A DNA stretch of 64,000 bases from an uncultured Colwellia sp. (GCA_913058395.1 CAJXQI010000013.1:62001-126000), one strand, 5' to 3'. Positions 19,735-29,783 are shown, counted from the stretch's first letter. The notes: a model not told the origin generated them from the letters alone. Numbers and translations: made by a program.

Positions 19735-20775
19735 TTACTTTTCCGCTTTTTTTCTTAATACCGCTAATGCAGTGCTTTGAACAATAGCTTTCAAATTATT
19801 ACCTATATTTCCTTTAATCGTCGCTAGGCCTTGCTTTGCTTCGAGTAACTTACTGGAAAATTCCGCTTTACTCGCGGAAGTAAAACTTTCAACTAACGCC
19901 TTACCTGAATTTAAAACATCTGTTGCACTAGGCGATTCAACGTTTTTACCTAATGCACCTGCAATAACTCCATTGCCCACACTTTTCATCGCAGTCGATA
20001 AAACGCCTTCAGGAGAAAGAATATTATTAGTTTGCATATGCATAGAGGCATTATTGTAAGCAATTTCATTTTCACGGTTCCAAGCCATCAAAGCTTCAAA
20101 GAGTTCACTGTTACTGGTAATTTCAATGAACTTGCTCGCAGATATTTCTTGGATTTTACGAGTCTGAACTTGTGTCAATTGAGCCGTTTCAATGGCTAAA
20201 AAGGCGTCAATTCTTTTACCTGCTTTAGCTTTTTCCAATTTGAGCTTTTGATTGCAGTTTTCTTTTGCTTCTCCTGCAATAGTATTTAATGAATTTAGTC
20301 TGCCAAAATAATCAGCGGCGGCTTTAGCAGCCTGCAATTCAAGTACCTTGTCGTCAGAAAACTTCAGGCTTTCAACATGCAACGCCGCAGCTTGTTGTTC
20401 CGCTTCGCTGACCAATGAACTTAAGTTTTTTGACTCGTTCACTACCGCGTTAAGACATGCCTGCTTAGTACTTTCAAATGACTTATTTATTTCCGCATTA
20501 ACATCAATAACCGCTATTCTTAAACTCGCAAGATTCAAGCTATATTGCTGTTTAACTTGCGCAAGCGCTAATTTCTTAAGTTGCTTATTACGATCTAGCA
20601 CTAAAGCTGTCATGCCTTCATCTTTAATATGCAGGTGTTTAATAATAACTAGAGCCTGCGTGTTTGATTCATGCAAATGATCAATAACTTGTGCCATTTC
20701 TTTATTTGCCACACAGCCACTTAATGAAAAAACCAATATCAATAACACTGTTAAATATGGTGTGTTTTTGTTCAT
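19735..20775 (-). CDS. Lipoprotein of unknown function
   Basis: 346 residues from the ATG at 20775, which has GGAGAG upstream and starts the lipoprotein signal. The lipobox is FSLSGC (about residues 17-22). The rest is Ala/Lys/Glu-rich helix with coiled-coil character and three to four more Cys. It follows the four-helix membrane protein by 31 bases. The family was not recognised. Confidence 0.75.
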   Translation of the reverse strand: MNKNTPYLTVLLILVFSLSGCVANKEMAQVIDHLHESNTQALVIIKHLHIKDEGMTALVLDRNKQLKKLALAQVKQQYSLNLASLRIAVIDVNAEINKSFESTKQACLNAVVNESKNLSSLVSEAEQQAAALHVESLKFSDDKVLELQAAKAAADYFGRLNSLNTIAGEAKENCNQKLKLEKAKAGKRIDAFLAIETAQLTQVQTRKIQEISASKFIEITSNSELFEALMAWNRENEIAYNNASMHMQTNNILSPEGVLSTAMKSVGNGVIAGALGKNVESPSATDVLNSGKALVESFTSASKAEFSSKLLEAKQGLATIKGNIGNNLKAIVQSTALAVLRKKAEK

Positions 20776-20806
20776 ATTCTTGCTCTCCACAGTTCCTTTT
20801 TCACTG

Positions 20807-22078
20807 CTATTCCTTGCTATCTAAGCGAGATTTTTTAATGACTTGGTTACGTATGTTGGTAACGCTCATATCATTATTAACCAAAGCACGCATATTAGTT
20901 TCAAGGCTAGCCAATGAAGTATTGGCTATCGGTTTGAAGCTAGGTGTTGGTTCAATGTCAGCTAAGGCGAGTTTGGGTTGCTTGTTCGTTTCAATAGAGT
21001 CGAGTAATTTATTGAAAAATTGACGTATTCTTAACGTGATTGATTCAGACATAAAACCAAGGAAAAATGCTGCTACTAAAAACGCTGGTAAGTTATTTAA
21101 ATTACTAATATCGAAACTTGCCATACCAGATGAGATCATAGCTAAAAATATGATGCTAATAAAAGGTGCAATCATCAAGCGAGGGAAAAGCATGATGTAC
21201 ACAGTAGATGTGTACGTTAAGTCAGTCTCTTCTTTGCGATTTTTGCTTAAGCGAATTAACCAAACAATATTATTAATTAACACGCCAAACCAAGTCCAAA
21301 ATATTAGCTGAACGACCCAAGGTAAGCGACTTAGCCATTCAAACGACATATATGCATTCATTGAGGCAATATATTCTTCTACTCTAGTAATATATTGTTG
21401 CTCGCGTTCATGTTGTAGTTTCACTAACGCATACATTTCTTGAAATGCTTCAGCACCGGTCTGTCCTTGTAAAAAGGCTTTTTGAGTTAACTGCGGCGCT
21501 TTATTGTCAGTAATAGCTTCATTAAGTAGGCGAAAAATGGAGCCTGCAGGATATAATTGCTGCACAGTTTCAAGGTCGGGATTTTTAGCAATTAAACTCA
21601 TTGCTCCTGCTATTTCAGGTAAATACTGCTTACCAAGACGTTGCGATAAAACTTGCTCGCTCACCTTCGCTGCGACTAAACGCCCTTGTAATAGTGACTT
21701 TTTAACCGCAGAGAATTTTTTATCTAACACCGCTCTAGTTTTAGTTATTTCTTCAGGTGTAATAACCTTATTCAGCTCATATTCAAGCATTTCAATTGTT
21801 AAGGTTTGTTCATCCACAACAATACCTTGTTGAAAAACTGATTTTTCGTCCTGACATTCCTCAGAGCATCTACCTGTATTACCGCTATAACTAATCGATA
21901 AATAAAGCATAGTGAAGCCAAGCAGCAAGAACATAGTAAAGAATTGTGCTGTAACCGGCGTATTAAAAAAGCGTGTATGCCAAGGTGAATTACTTGCTAA
22001 ACGCTCTATTGCCAAGCGCTTTAATAATTCCTCAGATGAGGGTGATTCCTGCGGGTTATGTGATTGCTTATCGTCCAT
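20807..22078 (-). CDS. Polytopic inner-membrane protein of unknown function
   Basis: 423 residues from the ATG at 22078, chosen for GGAGG 9 bases upstream. It has one membrane helix at about 44-63, then a helical periplasmic or cytoplasmic domain of about 190 residues with a CSEEC pair, then three helices (about 255-280, 295-320, 325-345) and a soluble C-terminal tail. It is the first gene of the envelope operon. No family was recognised. Confidence 0.75.
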   Translation of the reverse strand: MDDKQSHNPQESPSSEELLKRLAIERLASNSPWHTRFFNTPVTAQFFTMFLLLGFTMLYLSISYSGNTGRCSEECQDEKSVFQQGIVVDEQTLTIEMLEYELNKVITPEEITKTRAVLDKKFSAVKKSLLQGRLVAAKVSEQVLSQRLGKQYLPEIAGAMSLIAKNPDLETVQQLYPAGSIFRLLNEAITDNKAPQLTQKAFLQGQTGAEAFQEMYALVKLQHEREQQYITRVEEYIASMNAYMSFEWLSRLPWVVQLIFWTWFGVLINNIVWLIRLSKNRKEETDLTYTSTVYIMLFPRLMIAPFISIIFLAMISSGMASFDISNLNNLPAFLVAAFFLGFMSESITLRIRQFFNKLLDSIETNKQPKLALADIEPTPSFKPIANTSLASLETNMRALVNNDMSVTNIRNQVIKKSRLDSKE

Positions 22079-22181
22079 GTACTGCAACCTCCATGTGGTT
22101 TTCTCACTATAAAGAGAGTAGTACATATTTTATACAAATCAATTTTATGCGTTATACAAAAGCAACAAAATATCAATTAAA

Positions 22182-22211
22182 AAAGGCTCAAAATTGCTAT
22201 TTTGAGCCTTT
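22182..22211 (-). terminator. Rho-independent terminator of the collagenase gene
   Basis: Arms AAAGGCTCAAAA and TTTTGAGCCTTT flank a 6-base loop; on the minus strand the stem is followed by a run of T (TTTTTTAATT). It lies 39 bases past the collagenase stop and upstream of the membrane protein gene. Confidence 0.88.
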
Positions 22212-22249
22212 AAAATCAATTTCACTTAACTTAAGTTTTAAGGTATTTA

Positions 22250-24820
22250 CTATTCAAAATCAGCAACTAACTGAGTTCCTGTTTGCTGCCCCGTCACCAT
22301 CAAATAGTGCCAACCTGACAAGGGATTATTAATGATTAAATTTTCTTCACTTGTACCATTAGTTAACGCACTATTTTGATAATTACTGCTACTAGGCCAG
22401 CCAGCAGCTGATTGATAAATACTGGCGTCACCATTACCACCTTGAGTAGAAATAGTTAATAAACTTTGGCCACTTGCAACATAAATTGCCATGTAAACCG
22501 TTTGGCTTCCAAGGCACACTGCTTGGTTATCTTCTAAGTTACCACGTGTTATTGCAGATTGAGTATCACAGGCGTTAGTATCACCGCTACCACCTCCTCC
22601 GGTACCAGTATCTACTGTCCAACTCGCTGTTAAACTAACGTTTTCAAAAACACGATTACCATAAGGGTTGCCCATCACGTACCACTTGCCTTGTTGCGGC
22701 GCAGCAACGTTAACTGTTTCGTTGTTACCGCCCTTATAAGGTCGGTAATCCCAGTTATTTACTGTAGCTTCACTGCCAGCTTTAACATAAAGATCAACAT
22801 CCCCAGTTCCACCTGATGATTGAATAACCAAGTCACTTGCATTCGCTGGAATGTCAAAACTATAAGTTGGCGTTTCTGTACCATCAGATTTAATCGTTAC
22901 TGTTTGACCGTTTGTTAAAACATTGTCACCAGGCACAACAACAGTATCTTCTGTACTTTCTACCGTTTGTAACCAAGTCGCAAATTGAGCGTCTAAATTA
23001 GTGCCTATGTTATTTAAAATAGTGTTGTAACTCGCAAAATCTCCAACACGAAGTTCTGACAATATGTTATCAACATAACCTGCTTGCTCTTCAAACATAA
23101 AGCGCACCGCTAAGTAGCCCCAATTATAAATACGTGTTGAATCATGGTCATTATAATTGGTACGAAAAAGCTCACTTAATTTATAAGTATTTTTGCGTGC
23201 TTCAGCAATCGCATCATCATCAAAGTTTTTCTTCGCAATGTACTCAGCGATTCCTTCGCCCCACCAAACAGAGTCGTGAGCGTTAAAGTCTCTAAAATCA
23301 CCGTAAGTATTAAAACGGCCATCTAAGTAATGAACGTACTCATGATTAAGATTCCACACCTTAAACTCAGGGAGTAACCAAGCAGCTTCGTGAGCAAAAA
23401 ATCGTGGAATATTACCAACAACAGCAGGATCACCTTCTAAGTATTGACCACCGTTATCAACACTATTACCAAAAATGTTATAAGAAAAACGTTTATATTG
23501 GTCAGTATTATTATAAATAACTAACTCTAACGTTGTGTTGTTGTCATCAGCAACAGGCGTATTGTTGGTATTTAATTTTTCATGAAAATAACTTTCTCGC
23601 ACGGCAAGCTCATCACAAACCTCATTAAGCTGTGCGTTAGTAAGTTCTTGCGCTCGAATTCTTAATGAAGCACTGCATGAATGTGTAATAGGTAGAATGG
23701 TCGCTTCTAGCTCAGTTTTATAATTACATGTGCTATAAAAGTTACAATTGTTAGGCTCATAATAATTAACTTGGTTGATTACTTTAAACCAAGATTTTGA
23801 CGCTGTACCTGTCATATCAGTACGGGCTAAAAAGTCTCTAATATCACCTTGAGCTTGCGTAAGTGTTTGGCCGCTATATTTAAGCATACGGCCAAATTCT
23901 GAGGCTACATCATTAAATTGTGCTTCCTGCGCGTGACCTATCATCGAAATATTATTTTTTAAGAACTGATCCATCGCATTAATAAGACTTTGGTCAGCTT
24001 GTACGGCGTTGATAAAGGCAGCATCGTCTTTTGCACGATAGATATAGATTAATGACTTAGTAAACCAATTTTGAGCATTTGCCCCCCATTCTTTTTGATA
24101 GCGATCTAACAAACCAATCACTTGTGGCAAATAGCGATAACGATCAGCGGCATCCGTCGTATACATCAATATCATCGCTTCCTTCGCTAAAAAGGCATGG
24201 CTTTCATCATTGCTATAGTAGTTTGCGTTAGCAGCCAAAACATTCAAAAAATTAACAATAGCGGTATTAACTGCCGAACTATAGTTACCAATAATAGCGG
24301 TGTTGGCCGCCTGCTCTTGTGTCCATCTACCTGCACGTAAATAAGTCAAAAAATAACGTAAATTATTTGCTGTGGTGCCATCATATGCTGTTGCCAGTAT
24401 GGTTGCTTCATTGGCAATATCAATCATGGCATTTTCATTGAACAGCGCCTGCATATTTGCAGTTTGAGTAGACCAAATATTATTTTCATAACACTGGTAT
24501 TCTGTCTCAGATTTCATTAAGTTTGCACGAGCAACTCCTGATACAGCTGCCAAGTCAGCTGTACTAACACAAGCACTTGCCGCCGCTAAACTCATGCTAG
24601 GGCTAAAGGATAAACTTTTTTCAGCCGCTTGTTTTAAGGTCGTTAACTCTACATTTTGATCACGAGCTGACACATCTCTATCACGAATGTCGACTTCAAC
24701 GTCGCTTACGATAGTGGGTTTATGGTTATGTACGACATGATTATTATTTGTGCTACTTGCTAGGGCATTATCAACCACCAAGGTTGCCGATATTGCTAAG
24801 AATAGGCTTGTTAATTTCAT
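22250..24820 (-). CDS. Secreted M9-family collagenase with two C-terminal PPC domains
   Basis: 856 residues from the ATG at 24820 (AAGGGAAG upstream, signal peptide begins there). The order is signal peptide (1-22), M9 N-terminal activator region (about 60-400), a peptidase domain with the zinc motif HEYVH near residue 493 and the third ligand Glu about 29 residues on (WWGEGIAEY), then two bacterial pre-peptidase C-terminal domains (about 640-735 and 750-856). It is like Vibrio and Clostridium collagenases, which cut native collagen outside the cell. The PPC domains probably bind substrate. It points to use of animal or particle protein as food. Confidence 0.9.
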   Translation of the reverse strand: MKLTSLFLAISATLVVDNALASSTNNNHVVHNHKPTIVSDVEVDIRDRDVSARDQNVELTTLKQAAEKSLSFSPSMSLAAASACVSTADLAAVSGVARANLMKSETEYQCYENNIWSTQTANMQALFNENAMIDIANEATILATAYDGTTANNLRYFLTYLRAGRWTQEQAANTAIIGNYSSAVNTAIVNFLNVLAANANYYSNDESHAFLAKEAMILMYTTDAADRYRYLPQVIGLLDRYQKEWGANAQNWFTKSLIYIYRAKDDAAFINAVQADQSLINAMDQFLKNNISMIGHAQEAQFNDVASEFGRMLKYSGQTLTQAQGDIRDFLARTDMTGTASKSWFKVINQVNYYEPNNCNFYSTCNYKTELEATILPITHSCSASLRIRAQELTNAQLNEVCDELAVRESYFHEKLNTNNTPVADDNNTTLELVIYNNTDQYKRFSYNIFGNSVDNGGQYLEGDPAVVGNIPRFFAHEAAWLLPEFKVWNLNHEYVHYLDGRFNTYGDFRDFNAHDSVWWGEGIAEYIAKKNFDDDAIAEARKNTYKLSELFRTNYNDHDSTRIYNWGYLAVRFMFEEQAGYVDNILSELRVGDFASYNTILNNIGTNLDAQFATWLQTVESTEDTVVVPGDNVLTNGQTVTIKSDGTETPTYSFDIPANASDLVIQSSGGTGDVDLYVKAGSEATVNNWDYRPYKGGNNETVNVAAPQQGKWYVMGNPYGNRVFENVSLTASWTVDTGTGGGGSGDTNACDTQSAITRGNLEDNQAVCLGSQTVYMAIYVASGQSLLTISTQGGNGDASIYQSAAGWPSSSNYQNSALTNGTSEENLIINNPLSGWHYLMVTGQQTGTQLVADFE

Positions 24821-25272
24821 TTTACTTCCCTTCAAATTAATTGTGCGTTTTAATTATTTATTAGATTTATTGCACTGATGAATTCAACTTAATGGTCAAG
24901 TGATGTGTTATAACCAATTAAAAATTAAGAAAAATTCAACGTACATTTTTTAAACACAATCAATTTATATTGTATACAATATATCCAGTCAAGTTATCTT
25001 CAAGACATAAAGCGCTTGTTGGGTAGTAATTTTGCAAACTGTAGAGATGACACTTTTGTTAAGTTTTTGTTAAAACTAAAGATAATTAAAGAAATAAAAC
25101 ATATGTACAACGGCAAAGAACAAAGTGAAATAAGAAATATCTTTTTGGCATAAAAACAATGAGCTATAAGATGATTGATGCAGGCTTCTGCACTGACACT
25201 AAAAGCCGTAACGCTCGTAAATACAGCGCAGGGAGTAAATCTAAGATATGTAATTGAGTATTGTGATGCGGT
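24821..25272. other. Intergenic region upstream of the collagenase gene
   Basis: No gene of credible length was found. It holds a perfect 18-bp palindrome (24966-24983), otherwise AT-rich sequence with scattered A/T runs. The collagenase promoter should lie in the left half and the end of the TPR gene transcript ends at the right. Confidence 0.6.
24966..24983. promoter_or_regulatory. Perfect 18-bp palindrome, candidate operator
   Basis: TATATTGTATACAATATA reads the same on both strands. TTGTATACAA-type sites are typical of GntR-family and related dimeric regulators. It lies 146 bases before the collagenase ATG. No GntR gene lies in the window, so the binding protein is unknown. Confidence 0.45.
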
Positions 25273-27540
25273 TTAATTCTCAACCAGCAAAAAACTCCCT
25301 TGCTCTTTGACACGTGACTTCATATTTTCAAGACGAGCACTAACGCCACCTAACATTTGGCTAAAACGTTGAGTTTTGCCTAAATCAGCTAAAATTGGCT
25401 CAACCCCGACTTTCCATGCTTGTACCCAGCCAGCATCTATGGCGCTTTGGAAAAAGCTATATGCTTCTCCATCATCACGCTGTAGTGCTTTGATTAACGT
25501 CATATTGTAAAAAATTTCGGGTTTGTTACTACTGCTATTTATCAATTGAAGTAAGTATTGCTCAAAGCCTGAGATCAGCTCATTAGCTTTCGCTGTTTGC
25601 TCTAATTGTTGATAAGCATAAGATAGATGCAATGCGGCTTGGCCATCAATAAGGTGGTAAAAATAATTTTTCTTCATTTGGCTATTAATTTGCAACTGCT
25701 CGTAAGCAGCAATCGCTTTAGAGTAATCTTGCCGATAAAAAGCGATTTCGCCAGCAATATAAAGGCTCATATCAGCGCGAGATTCATCAAAGTCCACTTG
25801 TTCTAACAATGCTAGCGCTGACTCCTTTTCGCCCTTACTCGCGGCAAAACGTGCTTGTAAAAATATGACGTCCGATGGTGAAAACAAGTCGGCATGACTA
25901 GTCAAATATTCAAACCATTGCTCAGTATCAGCCTGATTGTTCATATCCATGTTTGCCCACAACAAACCTTTAATTGCCCCTTTGTTACCAGCATCAACTT
26001 GCAACGCGCGTTCGTACATTTCAAGTGATTCATCAAGTCGACCACGTGTTCTTAAAATGTCACCTGCTAGGTTATAAGCGCCCGGATAATAAGGGTCATT
26101 GGCGATAATTTGCGAAAACAATGTCATTGCTTTGCCTTCATTACCTTCTTGGTAATAGCACCAAGCAACATTATAAGCGGCAACAGGTGACTGAGGATCA
26201 AGCTCGAAGGCTTGTTCAAATAATTTATGAGCTCCAGCAATATCGCCATTATTCTGGACAAATGAGCCATACCACATATACGTCATGGCATAGTTGGGGT
26301 TTAAATCTATTGCTTGTTTAAAAGACGCTTCAGCTTTACCTCGGCTGGTTGAACTAAATAATAATCCCTGTGAAGCATGTGCATCTGCCAGCTTGGCATC
26401 AAGACTAAACGCTTTATCAATTGCCATTTGCGCATTTTTGTTGGCTTCTTCTTTCAGTAAAGTGCCATACAAAGCCAAAAGAATATTTGCATTGGCTACA
26501 CCGATATAAGCTCGTGCATATTCATCGTCAGCAGCTACGGCAGCCTGGAAATGTGACAGTGCTTTGGTAAGTGAAGCCGCCGTACGATGAGAAAGTTCTT
26601 TCTGTCCTTTTCCGTAGGCAACCATGGCATCGATACTGTTGGTGCCTTTATCATGAGCGTCATTGTTAGCTTTTCCTAACAAGGTTACTTTAAGCTTATC
26701 AACCACGGCGTTAGCAATTTCATCTTGAATTTGAAAAACATCGCGATATTCTCGGTCATAAGTTTCAGACCAAATATGTTCACCTGTCGCTACTTTTATC
26801 AGCTGCGCCGTCACTCGTATTTTATTGTTAGTATCATTTTTGCGAATACTGCCCTCTAAAATGGTATCAACACCGAGTTCACGACCAATTTCTGGAATGG
26901 TTTTTTTAGTGACATTTTTATAGGCGAAAGAAGATGTTCTAGCAGCTACCTGCAACTCTGAGTTCTTTGCTAATAGGTTTAATAACTCTTCAACCATACC
27001 ATCGGCAAAGTACTCATCTTCAGGGTCTGAACTAAGGGCGACAAAGGGCAATATAGCGATAGATTCTTTGTCACTTTTAGGCAAACTTTCAATATTGCTT
27101 TGTCGTGATAATTTATTTAAGGGTTGGGCAAGTGGCTCAGTAAGAACTTGCGGAGTTGAGAAAAATAATTGGCTTAATAACGTAACCGCTAGCGCTAATA
27201 CCAAACTGCCGGCAACAGTAAGGGTAGTTCTTAAATTAACATTATTAGTACTTATGCCTTCACCGTTATTGGCTTCTTCTGCACGCACTATGCCTTTGTT
27301 TGTAAAGTTAAACAGCCAAGCAAAAATTAGACTGACTGGAAAACCAACAATGAATATTTTTAGCAATAAGGTCATCACACTATCAGGCAGGCCTAACGCA
27401 GGTACTGCCAAATCAGCTATTTGAATTAACGGCCACGCAGAAACAGCATAAATTGTTGCAACTTTAAATACTTGTCGCTGCCTTAATTGTGCTAAAAATT
27501 CTTCCAATGACCTTCCTTGCATTCTAGCCGAAAACACCAC
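25273..27540 (-). CDS. Membrane-anchored TolB-like/FlgO-fold protein with TPR repeats
   Basis: A 755-residue protein starting at GTG 27540 (GGAG 8 bases upstream); an ATG six codons in is an alternative. Three hydrophobic segments lie at about 25-45, 58-80 and 108-128, then a TolB N-terminal-like domain (about 158-290: IAILPFVALSSDPEDEYFADGMVEEL, here given in two parts, IAILPFVALSS and DEYFADGMVEEL), then a TPR superhelix (about 310-740). This layout is common where a CadC-like DNA-binding domain or adenylate cyclase domain precedes the TolB-TPR part; here neither is present. Its role is unknown, perhaps a signalling scaffold. Confidence 0.75.
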   Translation of the reverse strand: MVFSARMQGRSLEEFLAQLRQRQVFKVATIYAVSAWPLIQIADLAVPALGLPDSVMTLLLKIFIVGFPVSLIFAWLFNFTNKGIVRAEEANNGEGISTNNVNLRTTLTVAGSLVLALAVTLLSQLFFSTPQVLTEPLAQPLNKLSRQSNIESLPKSDKESIAILPFVALSSDPEDEYFADGMVEELLNLLAKNSELQVAARTSSFAYKNVTKKTIPEIGRELGVDTILEGSIRKNDTNNKIRVTAQLIKVATGEHIWSETYDREYRDVFQIQDEIANAVVDKLKVTLLGKANNDAHDKGTNSIDAMVAYGKGQKELSHRTAASLTKALSHFQAAVAADDEYARAYIGVANANILLALYGTLLKEEANKNAQMAIDKAFSLDAKLADAHASQGLLFSSTSRGKAEASFKQAIDLNPNYAMTYMWYGSFVQNNGDIAGAHKLFEQAFELDPQSPVAAYNVAWCYYQEGNEGKAMTLFSQIIANDPYYPGAYNLAGDILRTRGRLDESLEMYERALQVDAGNKGAIKGLLWANMDMNNQADTEQWFEYLTSHADLFSPSDVIFLQARFAASKGEKESALALLEQVDFDESRADMSLYIAGEIAFYRQDYSKAIAAYEQLQINSQMKKNYFYHLIDGQAALHLSYAYQQLEQTAKANELISGFEQYLLQLINSSSNKPEIFYNMTLIKALQRDDGEAYSFFQSAIDAGWVQAWKVGVEPILADLGKTQRFSQMLGGVSARLENMKSRVKEQGSFLLVEN

Positions 27541-27706
27541 GCTAAAAGCTCCGTCTAATGGAGAAAAGTGGCATTATTGTGTGAGTTAGCTTAAGTATAC
27601 AAAATTAAGTCATTAATCATAGTGTTAAAAATTAACAAAATATTAATACAATATCAGTGAGTTTTTAGTTTTGCGTATATCTCTAATATTATACTGTCGA
27701 TATTAT

Positions 27707-27741
27707 GGCTAGTTGTTTGCCATATGCGCTTACAACTAGCC
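27707..27741 (-). terminator. Stem-loop after the MAPEG gene
   Basis: GGCTAGTTGT pairs perfectly with ACAACTAGCC around a 15-base loop, 10 bases past the MAPEG stop. No T tract follows on either strand, so termination is likely only by position. Confidence 0.5.
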
Positions 27742-27750
27742 AAGTGCTAA

Positions 27751-28149
27751 CTACATAACTACCTGTGCGCCAATCACTAAAATTGCCGCCCAAGAAACCA
27801 AATAAGTCGGTGTTCGTAAATAAGGAATAGCTAAACTAAAAACGACTGCATGAATTACTCGAGCAAAGAAAAATATTGCCGCCCATTGTCCTATTGTGTC
27901 GCCTGCCGTATCTGCTACTAAATACCCTGCCCCTAAAACAACCGCAATAAAGGCTGGCATGGTTTCGACCATATTTAAGTGTACGCGCTGCGCACGTTTT
28001 GCCCATGCAGGCGGTTCAGGTATTTCCTTAGGGTAACTATTTAAAAAACCGGGCAAGCCCCAAGTTACCATGCGAGAAAGGATGTAAGGCGTCCATAATA
28101 ATACTGTTAACATGCCGCTAAGTGCTAGGTAATAATATGCTGTTTGCAT
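27751..28149 (-). CDS. MAPEG-family membrane protein
   Basis: 132 residues from the ATG at 28149, chosen for GGAG 9 bases upstream. Four hydrophobic helices with the MAPEG pattern of a conserved N-terminal half (RMVTWGLPGFL, then RAQRVHLNMVETMPAF). MAPEG proteins act on eicosanoids or glutathione in eukaryotes; bacterial members have no clear substrate. It lies 77 bases after the YHS gene on the same strand and could be co-transcribed. Confidence 0.8.
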   Translation of the reverse strand: MQTAYYYLALSGMLTVLLWTPYILSRMVTWGLPGFLNSYPKEIPEPPAWAKRAQRVHLNMVETMPAFIAVVLGAGYLVADTAGDTIGQWAAIFFFARVIHAVVFSLAIPYLRTPTYLVSWAAILVIGAQVVM

Positions 28150-28226
28150 AAGAATTCGCTCCAAGACAAGAATAAATAATGAAAGATTTAGCGTTTATTC
28201 CATTTAATAAACGCCAAAATACTTGG

Positions 28227-28724
28227 CTATAAACTTAATGCCGCAGCATGCTCAATTTTTTGCCATTGCTGTGATGCTTTCACAATGGTGCCATCTTGAT
28301 CTTTTTGAAATAACTTGAAGATATCTTCATTTAAGAACACATAAAGCTTACCGTTTTTAACCGCAGCGAACTTAGGGTTGCCATCAAACTTTTTGCCTAC
28401 TGATACACCAAAGGTACAGAAACCACCATTTTGCGGAACATATTTACTTGGGTTTTTCTTAAAAGCATTTTTGTTATCTTCACTGGAAAAATAGTACGCA
28501 ACGTTGTCATAAGTTTCAGTAAAGCTGGCAGAGCCGGAAATTCGATTTCCTATATTTATAAAGGCTAAAGGATCAATGCCGTGTAAACCCAGTGGCTTAC
28601 CTACTGCCGTTAATCCAGGTACAACATTATGCTCATCGGCTGCATGAACGGCATTGGTAAATGAGCTAGATATTAGTAACACAGCGACAGCAATACTGGC
28701 TTTCTTATACGTTAATTTAGTCAT
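28227..28724 (-). CDS. Exported YHS-domain protein
   Basis: A 165-residue protein with a signal peptide (about 1-28, cleavage near VHAA) and a YHS-type domain (DPLAFINIGNRISG, then VAYYFSSEDNKNAFKKNPSKYVPQ, GGFCTFGV). YHS domains are thought to bind metal; here one Cys is present. AGGAAA precedes the ATG. The AraC regulator next to it may control it together with the MAPEG gene, but this is inference. Confidence 0.8.
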   Translation of the reverse strand: MTKLTYKKASIAVAVLLISSSFTNAVHAADEHNVVPGLTAVGKPLGLHGIDPLAFINIGNRISGSASFTETYDNVAYYFSSEDNKNAFKKNPSKYVPQNGGFCTFGVSVGKKFDGNPKFAAVKNGKLYVFLNEDIFKLFQKDQDGTIVKASQQWQKIEHAAALSL

Positions 28725-28856
28725 GATTATTTCCTATTGATTAATTATTTATTTCGAAATCAATAATGGAAAACTCAATACGACTTATCAATATAAGAGC
28801 ATTAAGTACGTACTATCTGCATACATTTCGATACGATATGTATAGTAAGTCGCTTT

Positions 28857-29783
28857 TTATAGCGTTTGTCGACGGTAATCACTAGGCGATGCGCCAAATT
28901 TTCCTGAAAAAGCACGAGCGAATGCAGAGGGCGATTGATAACCACTTTTGTCAGCAATTTGCTGCACACTCAATTGGGAAGTATCGAGCAATGCCAACGC
29001 CTTTTGTAAGCGCCAGTTTGATAAGTAAGCCATTGGCCCCGTGCCCATTAACGAACTAAAGCGATTGGCAAACCGACTTCTTGACATTGCGACCTTTGAC
29101 GCCAAACTTTCTACCGTCCAAGGCTGAGCATGATCAGCATGAATAAGGCTAAGTGACTGGCTAATTTGTGGGTCATGAAATGCTTCCAATATATTGGTTA
29201 ATTCAGACTGTTGGCCAATACAAGAACGAATTAATTCAATAAATACAATTTCGGAGAGCCGTGTGACTGATGCGGCTGCCCCTAATTGTTCATCATAAAC
29301 TCGCCGCGTGATCATTCTAAGTATTTCATCAAGTAGCGGATATTGTGCTCGCATTGCCGTGGACGTAACTAAGTATTCAGGTAACGCCTCTAAAATTGGA
29401 TGCTCTGCTTGCGATCGAAAAGAAAAGTGTCCACAAACCATTTGTGTCGTCGAGTTTAGATCGCCATCTCCCACGGTTAATACACCATCGCCAGTATAGC
29501 CAACATCATTTAACACTTGTTCTAAAGGAGGTGCTGAGTCGCAGGCAGAATGAGAAAGAATATGAGAAACACCCCGTGGAATTAAGATTAAATCACCGGC
29601 ATTAAGTTCAATTGTGGTTTGTTTCGCCACTTGTACATAACATCGACCTTGAATGACTAAGTGAAAACGCGCGGCATTTTCATATTCTGGCACTGTTGTC
29701 CCCCACGGTGCAGTGAAGTTAGTGCGAAAATATAAAGCACCTTTTAAATTTAAGGTGTTAAAAATATCATCAAGAAGATCCAT
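28857..29783 (-). CDS. AraC-family transcriptional regulator with cupin-type sensor domain
   Basis: About 308 residues from the ATG at 29783, chosen because the cupin_6-type domain begins there; the frame extends 18 codons upstream to another ATG. The N-terminal sensor region (10-190) includes FHLVIQGRCYV and GDLILIPRGVSHIL. Two helix-turn-helix motifs occupy the C-terminal 100 residues (ESLASKVAMSRSRFANRF and QQIADKSGYQSPSAFARAF). It is divergent from the DcaP-like porin and upstream of YHS and MAPEG genes. Confidence 0.87.
   Translation of the reverse strand: MDLLDDIFNTLNLKGALYFRTNFTAPWGTTVPEYENAARFHLVIQGRCYVQVAKQTTIELNAGDLILIPRGVSHILSHSACDSAPPLEQVLNDVGYTGDGVLTVGDGDLNSTTQMVCGHFSFRSQAEHPILEALPEYLVTSTAMRAQYPLLDEILRMITRRVYDEQLGAAASVTRLSEIVFIELIRSCIGQQSELTNILEAFHDPQISQSLSLIHADHAQPWTVESLASKVAMSRSRFANRFSSLMGTGPMAYLSNWRLQKALALLDTSQLSVQQIADKSGYQSPSAFARAFSGKFGASPSDYRRQTL

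Noticed and set aside
18582-22078. A phage lysis cassette (amidase with coiled-coil and membrane proteins)
   Set aside because: The membrane protein is not holin-like in size or layout and there are no phage genes around, so the operon is left as unknown.
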